This document shows, piece by piece, positions 1 to 4,794 of a DNA stretch of 5,320 nucleotides. A model generated the notes under the pieces. The model worked only from the letters and a program-made list of their open reading frames with translations, was not told the origin of the DNA and ran no database searches. Every line of letters starts with the position of its first letter. The first letter of the stretch is position 1. The stretch lies in contig QMZY01000069.1 in the NCBI GenBank assembly GCA_003663415.1, positions 1-5,320 on the forward strand, in the 5' to 3' direction. Source of the stretch: Candidatus Aenigmatarchaeota archaeon (lineage in GTDB: Archaea; Aenigmatarchaeota; Aenigmatarchaeia; QMZP01). A program made the position numbers and the translations under genes.

Positions 1-58
1 CTCTAGGAAGCTCCCGTAAAAAGGTTACGACGAGCACTCCAGGCTGCTCCACCCCGCT
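1..58 (-). tRNA. 5' part of a tRNA gene, initiator tRNA-Met-like, interrupted or split; 3' part outside window
   Basis: Read on the minus strand from 58 down, the sequence gives a tRNA 5' half. The acceptor strand is AGCGGGG (58-52), followed by U8 and G9. The D stem is GAGC (49-46) pairing with GCTC (35-32) around a loop with A14, G15 and G18-G19 (AGCCTGGAGT, 45-36), then G26 and TCG (30-28). A1 and this acceptor/D-arm sequence are typical of archaeal initiator tRNA-Met, where a stem beginning TCGGG and a CTCATAA loop should follow. Instead TAACC, five T and ACGGGAGC follow, and no CAT anticodon appears before the edge. The simplest reading is an intron, or the end of a split 5' half, at about position 29/30. 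Read without interruption, an anticodon stem (TCGTA with TACGG) can be drawn. It gives a CTT anticodon but a C at position 33, and no T-loop TTC where expected. Identity is inferred; the tRNA 5' half itself is clear. Confidence 0.75.
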
Positions 59-122
59 AAATTTTCTGTATAAATTAAAGAGTTTTATTATTTAAATGGT
101 TTAATATTAAATTGTATTTAGT
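59..122. promoter_or_regulatory. divergent promoter region, tRNA (minus) and rnhB (plus)
   Basis: This is a very AT-rich 64-base gap between divergent genes. On the plus strand TATTTAAAT (89-97) lies about 30 bases before the rnhB ATG, where an archaeal TATA box for a leaderless mRNA is expected. No Shine-Dalgarno sequence precedes that ATG. On the minus strand the candidates for the tRNA promoter are AATAAAAC (83-90), about 28 bases upstream of the mature 5' end, and the closer TTTATA (69-74). Assignment is by position and composition only. Confidence 0.5.
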
Positions 123-809
123 ATGGAAAAGCTTATTATTGCTGGAGCAGACGAGTCAGGAAGGGGAGCTGTTATAGGACCAATGATAATGGTTGGCGTT
201 TCTATTCACAGCGATAAAGAGCATTTTTTGAGAAAGTTCGGGGTAAAAGATTCCAAGGAATTAACAGCCAAAAAAAGAGAGAAGCTCTCAAAATCTATTG
301 AAAAAATAGCAAAAGATATTATAGTTCTGGAAATAGGAGCCTGTAAAATTGATAATTACAGAAGGTCAGGAATAAGCATGAACAAACTTGAAGCAATGAA
401 GTTTGCAGAGATTATCAATCTCTTGGAACCGAAAACAGCGTATATAGATTGTCCTGATACAAACAAAGCCAAGATAGAGGGTCTTATAAGGAGAATGTTA
501 AACAATAACGTGAAACTTGTGGTTGAACATTTTGCTGATAAAAAATATCCGTCTGTAAGCGCAGCATCTATAATAGCAAAAGTTGAGAGGGATAAGAGAG
601 TTAAAAAACTGGAAAGGGAATACGGAGAAATCGGCTCCGGTTATCCAAGCGACCCTATAACACAGGAATGGCTCAGAAACTGGTTAAAAGAGAATAAGGA
701 TTTTCCTGAGATTGTGAGAAAAACATGGGTAACAGCAGAATTTATGACAAAGGAAAGGCTTCAGAGAAAGCTTTCTTCTTTCTTTAAGAATGTTTTGAAG
801 TTTGGGTAA
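123..809 (+). CDS. rnhB: ribonuclease HII
   Basis: RNase HII cleaves the RNA strand of RNA-DNA hybrids and nicks 5' of single ribonucleotides embedded in DNA, so it acts in the cytoplasm in primer removal and ribonucleotide excision repair. The 228-residue protein has the archaeal family length and its motifs in order: GADESGRG at 8-15 with catalytic D10 and E11, DSKEL at 43-47, YIDC with D109, ADKKYPSVSAAS around D139, and KVERD with D157. These supply the family's D-E-D-D metal-binding set. GSGYPSDP (171-178) is the conserved turn that follows. The ATG at 123 puts the first motif 8 residues in, as usual. The gene is divergent from the partial tRNA. Its mRNA is probably leaderless, given the TATA-like element about 30 bases upstream and no Shine-Dalgarno. 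A 46-base gap separates it from the next gene. Nothing looks degraded. Confidence 0.96.
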   Translation: MEKLIIAGADESGRGAVIGPMIMVGVSIHSDKEHFLRKFGVKDSKELTAKKREKLSKSIEKIAKDIIVLEIGACKIDNYRRSGISMNKLEAMKFAEIINLLEPKTAYIDCPDTNKAKIEGLIRRMLNNNVKLVVEHFADKKYPSVSAASIIAKVERDKRVKKLEREYGEIGSGYPSDPITQEWLRNWLKENKDFPEIVRKTWVTAEFMTKERLQRKLSSFFKNVLKFG

Positions 810-826
810 TGAACTTAACAAAAGCC

Positions 827-839
827 TTTTTATTTTTTT
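827..839 (+). promoter_or_regulatory. TATA-like element before the metallohydrolase gene
   Basis: A T-rich stretch (TTTTTATTTTTTT) sits about 24 bases upstream of the ATG at 856, in the gap after the rnhB stop. The position suits a promoter for a leaderless transcript, and no Shine-Dalgarno sequence precedes the ATG. A T-run is also what archaeal terminators look like, so it could instead, or in addition, end the rnhB transcript. Confidence 0.4.
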
Positions 840-855
840 GCAGCAATTATATAAT

Positions 856-1494
856 ATGATAAAAAGGATAGATGACATAGTTCTTATACAGCTTTCCGGG
901 ATAGATTCTAACATATATCTCATTGATGACGTTGTTATTGATTCCGGAACAGGTTTTAATTTCACAAGGCTTCACTCAATTCTTAAGGTTTTGAAGAAAG
1001 GTTTTGAAGATTTCAGGCTTGTGGTAAATACGCATGGACATTTTGACCATATTGGAGGCAATGGATATTTTTTAAAAGCAAAAACAGCTATTCACAAAAA
1101 TGATGCTCCTATTATAGAGAACGGAGATAATAAACTTTCGTGGGCTGATTATTTTGACGGGAAACTAAAGCCAAGAAAGGTAGATATGAAGCTTGAGGAT
1201 GGAGATGTTATAAAAGCCGGAAATCTCACGCTAAAAGTTATACACACGCCGGGACATACTGAAGGCTCTATATGTTTGTATGATGAAAAAAGACAAATTC
1301 TTTTCACTGGTGATACCATATTCTCTGACGGGGTTGGTAGAACTGATGTTCCTGGTGGTAATGAAGAGAAGATAACAGAATCTCTTGCAAAAATAGCTAA
1401 CTTAAAGGTCCAGAAGATGCTGCCTGGTCACGGAAACCCTGTGGTTAAGGATGCAAGCAAAGTTATTCAGGATATACTTTCTGCGTCTGAATAA
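856..1494 (+). CDS. metallo-beta-lactamase-fold hydrolase, glyoxalase II-like
   Basis: This is a 212-residue, single-domain, cytoplasmic Zn-dependent hydrolase of the metallo-beta-lactamase superfamily. The full ligand set is visible: THGHFDH (59-65) gives H60, H62, D64 and H65; HTPGHTEGS (130-138) gives H134; FTGDTIF (150-156) gives D153; and LPGHGNP (189-195) gives H192. The GDTIF...GVGRTD stretch (152-164) is typical of glyoxalase II-like members that hydrolyse thioesters. The separate C-terminal substrate-binding domain of true GloB is absent, so the substrate is unknown and glyoxalase II activity should not be assumed. I chose the ATG at 856. The frame is open back to a TTG at 802 inside rnhB, but those 18 extra residues are hydrophobic, lie over the likely promoter, and do not belong to the fold. 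The 3' end overlaps the convergent pcm gene by 28 bases. Confidence 0.9.
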   Translation: MIKRIDDIVLIQLSGIDSNIYLIDDVVIDSGTGFNFTRLHSILKVLKKGFEDFRLVVNTHGHFDHIGGNGYFLKAKTAIHKNDAPIIENGDNKLSWADYFDGKLKPRKVDMKLEDGDVIKAGNLTLKVIHTPGHTEGSICLYDEKRQILFTGDTIFSDGVGRTDVPGGNEEKITESLAKIANLKVQKMLPGHGNPVVKDASKVIQDILSASE

Positions 1495-2117
1495 TTTTTT
1501 CTTAAGGGAACAAAAACGCAATTGAAGTATTCTTTTGTTTGCAAACCTGTTTTGGTTTTTATGCCAACAGTCAGGGTCTGACTCCAATGACTTCCAATTG
1601 GTGCGACAATAATTCCATTGGTTTTTAATTGTTCAATCCATTCAGGAAATATTTTCTCTGATGCGCAGGTTACTATTATTTTATCATAGGGGCTTTCTTT
1701 CTGGTAACCCTTGCTGCCATCGCCCCGGATAATTTTAATATTCCTGTATCCGGCATTTTTAAGGTTTTTCTCCGCGAATTCGCACAAACCCTTTTCAAAT
1801 TCTACTGTATAAACAAATTTAACAAGCCTTGAAAGTATGGCTGCTTGGTACCCTGAACCTGAACCGATTTCTAAAACCTTGTCTGTTTTCTTTGGTTCCA
1901 ACAGTTCTGTCATTATGGCAACCATGTGAGGAGCGGATATTGTTTGACCGTAACCTATGGGTAAAGGCTGATCAGAATAAGCGAATTTTTTATATTTTTC
2001 TGGAACAAACTTTTCTCTTGGAACAATTTTGAAGGCCTTGACAACCTTTGGTGTTTTCAAATAGCCGTTTCTTATTAGCTCAGAGATAAGATATTCCTTT
2101 TCTCTGCTAAGGGACAT
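1467..2117 (-). CDS. pcm: protein-L-isoaspartate O-methyltransferase
   Basis: Pcm transfers a methyl group from S-adenosylmethionine to the free carboxyl of L-isoaspartyl residues in damaged proteins, starting their repair to aspartate. With the start at 2117 the protein has 216 residues, the usual length. The N-terminal family helix region and VPREKFVP (32-39) lead to PLPIGYGQTIS (51-61), the signature loop for substrate recognition. The SAM-binding motif I VLEIGSGSGYQAA (81-93), an acidic residue after strand beta-2 (E106), GDG (132-134) and YDKIIVTCA (144-152) follow. FVPL (202-205) is the normal C-terminal strand. ATGs at 2150 and 2204 are in frame, but the added residues are hydrophobic, unlike the family, and run into the divergent gene, so they are rejected. 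The last 8-10 residues are read from the overlap with the convergent metallohydrolase gene. The protein is soluble and cytosolic. Confidence 0.95.
   Translation of the reverse strand: MSLSREKEYLISELIRNGYLKTPKVVKAFKIVPREKFVPEKYKKFAYSDQPLPIGYGQTISAPHMVAIMTELLEPKKTDKVLEIGSGSGYQAAILSRLVKFVYTVEFEKGLCEFAEKNLKNAGYRNIKIIRGDGSKGYQKESPYDKIIVTCASEKIFPEWIEQLKTNGIIVAPIGSHWSQTLTVGIKTKTGLQTKEYFNCVFVPLRKNYSDAESIS
1495..1500 (+). terminator. possible T-run terminator of the metallohydrolase transcript
   Basis: Six T follow directly after the TAA stop of the metallohydrolase gene. Archaeal RNA polymerase terminates at short oligo-T tracts without needing a hairpin, so this is a plausible transcript end. It lies inside the convergent pcm coding region, where the same bases encode lysine codons, so the run may simply reflect coding. 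Confidence 0.35.
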
Positions 2118-2154
2118 ACTATTAAATATAAGGTTTAAGTTAATATTCATTAAA
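2118..2154. promoter_or_regulatory. divergent promoter region, pcm (minus) and rnp3 (plus)
   Basis: Only 37 bases, almost all A and T, separate two divergent start codons. On the plus strand TTAAATATAA (2122-2131) lies about 29 bases before the rnp3 ATG, the TATA-box spacing for a leaderless mRNA. On the minus strand ATATTAACTTAAA (2135-2147) lies about 24 bases before the pcm ATG. Neither ATG is preceded by a Shine-Dalgarno sequence. The two promoters must overlap, so pre-initiation complexes on them probably exclude each other (inference). Confidence 0.55.
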
Positions 2155-2841
2155 ATGAAAGCGTATGATTTGTGTGTTAAAACAAAAGAAATTGGAAAAA
2201 CCATTGAAATTGCAAAAAAACTTGGCTTTAATGGCTTAGGGCTGATTATACCTTACGGAAGGGATTTTGAAAAAACCAAAACAAAAATCCTGAAAGAAAC
2301 AAAAGACGCGGGAATGGATATAGTAATTGGGGTTGAAATTCAAGGAAAAACAAACGGGATAAAAAGGGTTGCAAAAAAGATAAGAAAAAAACACGTTCTT
2401 TTGGTTGCTAAAGGCGGGAACATAGAGCTTAACAGAGCAATTGCAGAAACAAAAGAGATTGATATTCTTTCTTCACCTTTGCTTGAAAACAACAAACCGG
2501 GAATAAACCATATTATAGCAAGGTTTGCAGCAAAAAACAATGTGGCAATAGACTTTGCTTTGTCGCCTGTAATAAATTCTTCCAAAAAAACAAGGTCAGA
2601 AATAGTTTCTGCCATGCTTGAAGATGCAAGGTTTGTTAAAAAATACAAGGCGCCTTTTGTGATAACTTCTAACGCTCTTTCACCATGGGACCTCAGAGCT
2701 CCATCAGAGTTCATGGCTTTTGGAAGGTTTTTGGGTTTGCCTGAAAATAAAATTAAAAAAACAGTTTCCGGGGAAATCCTCAAAGAGAACAGAAAAAGGC
2801 TTTCTGGAAAATGGCTAATGCCGGGGGTTGAGGTTGAGTAG
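2155..2841 (+). CDS. rnp3: ribonuclease P protein component 3 (Rpp30 family)
   Basis: Rpp30 is one of the protein subunits of archaeal RNase P. It pairs with Pop5 to support the catalytic RNA that removes 5' leaders from pre-tRNAs. The 228-residue protein fits the family, which folds as a PHP-like TIM barrel. Visible marks are an N-terminal MKAYDLCV strand, LGFNGLGLII (23-32), the IDILSSPL strand (102-109), PGINHIIARFAAKNNVAIDF (115-134) and APFVITSNALSPWDLRAP (166-183). The last two are the most conserved Rpp30 blocks. It probably acts as an RNA-binding scaffold, not as a metal-dependent enzyme like true PHP proteins. The ATG at 2155 matches the family N-terminus and the leaderless promoter spacing. 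The gene stands alone between the divergent pcm and the convergent taw2-like gene, with 3 bases between the facing stops. The function fits the translation and tRNA theme of the window. Confidence 0.94.
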   Translation: MKAYDLCVKTKEIGKTIEIAKKLGFNGLGLIIPYGRDFEKTKTKILKETKDAGMDIVIGVEIQGKTNGIKRVAKKIRKKHVLLVAKGGNIELNRAIAETKEIDILSSPLLENNKPGINHIIARFAAKNNVAIDFALSPVINSSKKTRSEIVSAMLEDARFVKKYKAPFVITSNALSPWDLRAPSEFMAFGRFLGLPENKIKKTVSGEILKENRKRLSGKWLMPGVEVE

Positions 2842-2844
2842 TTA

Positions 2845-3681
2845 TTATTTCTCAAATACCGCGTCTATAACTATGTGATAGGTTCTCGGTGCATAGCTTT
2901 TGACTTTGTGTTTATAGGTTGTTTTTTTGAGCGCGTAACCCTTTTTCATTGCCTCTTGCTTTAGGATCTGAATTGGTTTTTCCCATAGTTCATTTTTATG
3001 GAAAACGTCATGGTAATGTATTGTTCCCGAGTTTTTCAGAAAATCAAACGCGTGCTGAAGAAATTTGCGGGTTGATGGAAAATAGCCCATAAGAATTCTG
3101 TCTGCTTTCTCTTTTATTTTGACTTTTCTGTTATCACCCAACAAAGGAATTACCTTTTTTTCCACGCCGTTAAGTTTTATGTTTGTTTTGAGAAATGAAA
3201 AGGCTGTGGGATTTTTTTCTATTGCATATATGGTTTTTGCTTTTGAGTGTTTTGCAACAGGGATTGAAAAATATCCTATGCCTGCAAACATATCTGTAAC
3301 TGTTTCCCCTTCTTTTGCAAGCTTAGCTACTCTCCCTCTTTCCCTGAGGTTGCCTTTTGCAAACATCAGTTTTGTTACATCCAGCCTGAAGAGGCAGCCG
3401 TTCTCTTTATGTTCTGTAACAGGATTTTTCTCGCCAGCAACCCATTTAATGTCTGGTTTTTTAAATTCTGTATGGATTTTGCCGGAACGCACATAAACTG
3501 ATTTCACATAAGGAAACTGTTTTAATACAAACTCAGCTATTTGCTTTCTGTATTCAAGAACAGGGTCTTTGAGATTCAAGATAACAATAGTTCCTATTCT
3601 TTGGAAACCCTGCGGGAGAAATTTCTCTTTTTCTTCCGGAATGCTCAGGTTTTTTATAAGAAGTCTTTTAAATGCGCTCAT
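2845..3681 (-). CDS. taw2: Taw2/Trm5-family tRNA-guanine-37 modifying enzyme, probably tRNA-Phe wybutosine aminocarboxypropyltransferase
   Basis: Archaeal Taw2 transfers the 3-amino-3-carboxypropyl group of S-adenosylmethionine to the tricyclic base at position 37 of tRNA-Phe, in wybutosine-derivative synthesis. Its relative Trm5 makes m1G37. The 278-residue protein has the shared N-terminal block FLPQGFQRIGTIVIL (21-35), a basic RNA-binding middle ending in MFAKGNLRERGR (106-117), and a Rossmann domain with DMFAGIGYFSIP (130-141), YAIEKNP (152-158) and LGDNR (181-185). After strand 4 it reads LMGYFPST (197-204), not the NLP-type motif of Trm5, and it has HYHD (222-225). Both favour Taw2. The separate D1 domain of some Trm5 proteins is missing. 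The start ATG overlaps the eL31 stop as ATGA (3678-3681) with no clear Shine-Dalgarno, so translation is probably coupled to eL31. Family membership is near certain; Taw2 over Trm5 is likely. Confidence 0.85.
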   Translation of the reverse strand: MSAFKRLLIKNLSIPEEKEKFLPQGFQRIGTIVILNLKDPVLEYRKQIAEFVLKQFPYVKSVYVRSGKIHTEFKKPDIKWVAGEKNPVTEHKENGCLFRLDVTKLMFAKGNLRERGRVAKLAKEGETVTDMFAGIGYFSIPVAKHSKAKTIYAIEKNPTAFSFLKTNIKLNGVEKKVIPLLGDNRKVKIKEKADRILMGYFPSTRKFLQHAFDFLKNSGTIHYHDVFHKNELWEKPIQILKQEAMKKGYALKKTTYKHKVKSYAPRTYHIVIDAVFEK

Positions 3682-4133
3682 TGTTTCTTTTCTTGTTTTT
3701 TATCTTTAGCTTCTGCTGGTTGTTCTGGTTTTTCTGAAACTTGTTTCTTGGCTTCTTTCTTTTCAGTGCTCTCTTTCTCTGGTTTTGCTTTTTCCTTTGC
3801 TTCCTTGGCGGGTTCTTGCTTTTCCTTTTCAGGTTTGGTTTCTTTTGGTTTTTCCTCTTTCTTTGGTTTTTGTTTTTCTTCAGGTAGCATGGCTTTTAAA
3901 AATTCACCGTCAAAACTAACAAGAACTTTTACTCTGGAAGGTGGTTTTTGTGCCCCCCTTCTCCATAAAAATTCGTTTATAGACCGGGAAATTTTAACCT
4001 TTTCCTTGCTGACTTTATTATGAACCGATAGAAAAGTCCTTAAGCTGTCTACAGCCTTATTGGCTCTTCTGTTTTTTGAAACATTTATAAAGTCTCTTCT
4101 TAATGGAACAGTCAATATTTTCTCTTCTGCCAT
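3678..4133 (-). CDS. rpl31e: large-subunit ribosomal protein eL31 with long charged C-terminal tail
   Basis: eL31 binds 23S rRNA near the polypeptide exit tunnel of archaeal and eukaryotic large subunits. Residues 1-83 are a complete core: KILTVPLRRDF (5-15), RRANKAVDSLRTFL (22-35), the KVKIS strand (45-49), INEFLWRRGAQKPPSRVKV (52-70) with the signature W57 and GxQKPP, and a final strand to about 83. Usual archaeal eL31 proteins stop near there (about 85-95 residues). This one continues to 151 with roughly 68 residues made almost only of K, E, P, A and Q, in loose KPEKE and KEAK units. The tail is surely disordered and may be strongly coiled or RNA-contacting. It is in frame, without stop, and ends exactly at the coupled taw2 start. 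The Shine-Dalgarno AAAGGTG (4139-4145) overlaps the eL39 stop, 2 bases before this ATG. It is the second gene of the operon. Confidence 0.95.
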   Translation of the reverse strand: MAEEKILTVPLRRDFINVSKNRRANKAVDSLRTFLSVHNKVSKEKVKISRSINEFLWRRGAQKPPSRVKVLVSFDGEFLKAMLPEEKQKPKKEEKPKETKPEKEKQEPAKEAKEKAKPEKESTEKKEAKKQVSEKPEQPAEAKDKKQEKKQ

Positions 4134-4135
4134 GT

Positions 4136-4303
4136 TTACACCTTTAGTCTGTTTCTTCTCCAGTGCTTGACCCTTGTAATTATTCTTCTTGTTCTTGCTC
4201 TTTTAAGGCCGAATTTTTTTATGTCTGCCCATCTGGGAGCAGACCTTTTTTTGCCTATTGCTGCCAGTCTGAGTTTTTTTCCAAGCGGTTTGTTTCTTGC
4301 CAT
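4136..4303 (-). CDS. rpl39e: large-subunit ribosomal protein eL39
   Basis: This small, very basic 55-residue protein is a eukaryote/archaea-type ribosomal protein that lines the peptide exit tunnel. The translation begins MARNKPLGKKLRLA, continues through W25 (PRW) and ARTRRIITRV, and ends HWRRNRLKV (47-55). The start MARNKPL.KKLRLA and the HWRR..L end are diagnostic of eL39. The usual length is about 50-51, so there are a few extra residues in the middle. No frameshift or stop interrupts it. A Shine-Dalgarno site lies 6 bases before the ATG. Its stop is 2 bases from the rpl31e ATG, giving an rpl39e-rpl31e pair, which is the conserved archaeal order. The downstream partner usually seen (tif6/aIF6) is replaced here by the taw2-like gene. 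The gene is easily missed because it is short. Confidence 0.95.
   Translation of the reverse strand: MARNKPLGKKLRLAAIGKKRSAPRWADIKKFGLKRARTRRIITRVKHWRRNRLKV
4139..4145 (-). promoter_or_regulatory. Shine-Dalgarno site of rpl31e
   Basis: AAAGGTG on the minus strand matches the anti-Shine-Dalgarno of archaeal 16S rRNA and lies 5 bases before the eL31 ATG. It is embedded in the last codons of eL39. It supports the start at 4133 and a polycistronic mRNA, in contrast to the first genes nearby, which lack such sites. Confidence 0.7.
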
Positions 4304-4309
4304 AATTTT

Positions 4310-4316
4310 ACCTCTT
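4310..4316 (-). promoter_or_regulatory. Shine-Dalgarno site of rpl39e
   Basis: AAGAGGT on the minus strand, 6 bases before the eL39 ATG, is a good ribosome-binding site. It shows that the rpl39e operon mRNA has a short 5' leader, unlike its divergent neighbour rps19e, which appears leaderless. Confidence 0.65.
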
Positions 4317-4375
4317 AATCAAATAAAGGAGTAAATTATATAAATATATTTACATATATATCCCACAGTGAAAAC
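4317..4375. promoter_or_regulatory. divergent promoter region, rpl39e operon (minus) and rps19e (plus)
   Basis: This AT-rich region holds TATA-like sequence for both directions around a perfect 12-base palindrome, TAAATATATTTA (4341-4352). On the minus strand ATTTATATAA (4336-4348) would place a transcription start near 4318, leaving a leader of about 15 bases with the Shine-Dalgarno site. On the plus strand AAATATATTTACATATATA (4342-4360) ends near the expected spacing for a start at or just before the rps19e ATG at 4376. One shared core could co-regulate the two ribosomal protein transcripts (inference). Confidence 0.6.
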
Positions 4376-4789
4376 ATGGTATCTGTCTCTGAAGCGAATC
4401 CGGAAAAGGTTATTATGGCAACAGCAAAGGAGCTTGAAAAAATAAAGGAAATGCAGCCGCCGGAATGGGTTAAATATGTGAAAACCGGCGTTCATAAAGA
4501 AAGGCCGCCGCAACAGGAAAACTGGTGGTTTATAAGAGCTGCTGCTGTTCTTAGGAAGGTATATCTTAATCCAGGAATAGGCGTTGCCAGATTAAGGAAA
4601 GAGTATGGTGGCAGAAAAAACAGAGGCCATCAACCAGAGCATAAATACAGGGGTTCTGGCTCTGTTATTAGAAAAGTTCTTCAAGCCTTAGAGAAATCAG
4701 GATTTATAAAAACAGAAAACAGGAAAGGCAGATTCATAACGCCGAAAGGCCAGTCTTTTTTGCATAAAATTACGAAATCAGTAAAGTAA
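4376..4789 (+). CDS. rps19e: small-subunit ribosomal protein eS19
   Basis: eS19 is a head protein of the archaeal/eukaryotic 30S/40S subunit and in eukaryotes is needed for late 18S rRNA maturation. The 137-residue protein has normal length and all family blocks: an N-terminal VSVSEANPEKVI segment, QPPEWVKYVKTGVHKERPPQ (27-46), ENWWFIRAAAVLRKVYL (48-64), GIGVARLRKEYGGRKNRGHQ (67-86), PEH (87-89), the SGSVIRKVLQALEKSG helix (94-109) and GRFITPKGQSFL (118-129). It is mostly helical and basic. The ATG at 4376 gives the expected N-terminus. No Shine-Dalgarno sequence precedes it and a TATA-like element lies about 25 bases upstream, so the mRNA is probably leaderless. Two consecutive stop codons (TAA TAA) end it. 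A PfkB-family kinase gene follows after 5 bases and is probably co-transcribed. Confidence 0.97.
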   Translation: MVSVSEANPEKVIMATAKELEKIKEMQPPEWVKYVKTGVHKERPPQQENWWFIRAAAVLRKVYLNPGIGVARLRKEYGGRKNRGHQPEHKYRGSGSVIRKVLQALEKSGFIKTENRKGRFITPKGQSFLHKITKSVK

Positions 4790-4794
4790 TAAGT

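Noticed and set aside
59..122. Possibility of a circularly permuted tRNA with its 3' half upstream of the 5' half
   Set aside because: The bases upstream of the tRNA 5' end on the minus strand are AT-rich promoter sequence, with no T arm or CCCCGCT acceptor strand.
802..855. Upstream TTG start extending the metallohydrolase by 18 residues and overlapping rnhB
   Set aside because: The extension is hydrophobic, covers the TATA-like T-run, and is outside the conserved fold. The ATG at 856 begins the family's first strand.
684..965. Minus-strand open frame spanning the rnhB/metallohydrolase junction
   Set aside because: It overlaps two real genes on the other strand and has no recognisable motif or start signal.
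2118..2204. Upstream in-frame ATGs (2150, 2204) extending pcm by 11 or 29 residues
   Set aside because: The added residues do not resemble the Pcm N-terminus and would run through the divergent promoter and into rnp3.
2340..2855. 171-codon minus-strand open frame opposite rnp3
   Set aside because: It lies wholly antisense to a clear Rpp30 gene, and its hydrophobic composition reflects the reverse complement of lysine-rich codons.
3119..3496. 125-codon plus-strand open frame inside the taw2-like gene
   Set aside because: It is antisense to a well-supported Rossmann-fold enzyme with conserved motifs and shows no family resemblance of its own.
3682..3884. Pyrimidine-rich repetitive plus strand as a possible DNA repeat or regulatory tract
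   Set aside because: It is fully explained as the coding sequence of the charged eL31 tail read from the opposite strand; the units are imperfect and irregular.
3541..4023. 160-codon plus-strand open frame rich in Ser and Phe
   Set aside because: It is antisense to the eL31 Lys/Glu-rich tail and the start of taw2. The S/F/C/G-rich repeats are the mirror of K/E/P codons, not a membrane or secreted protein.
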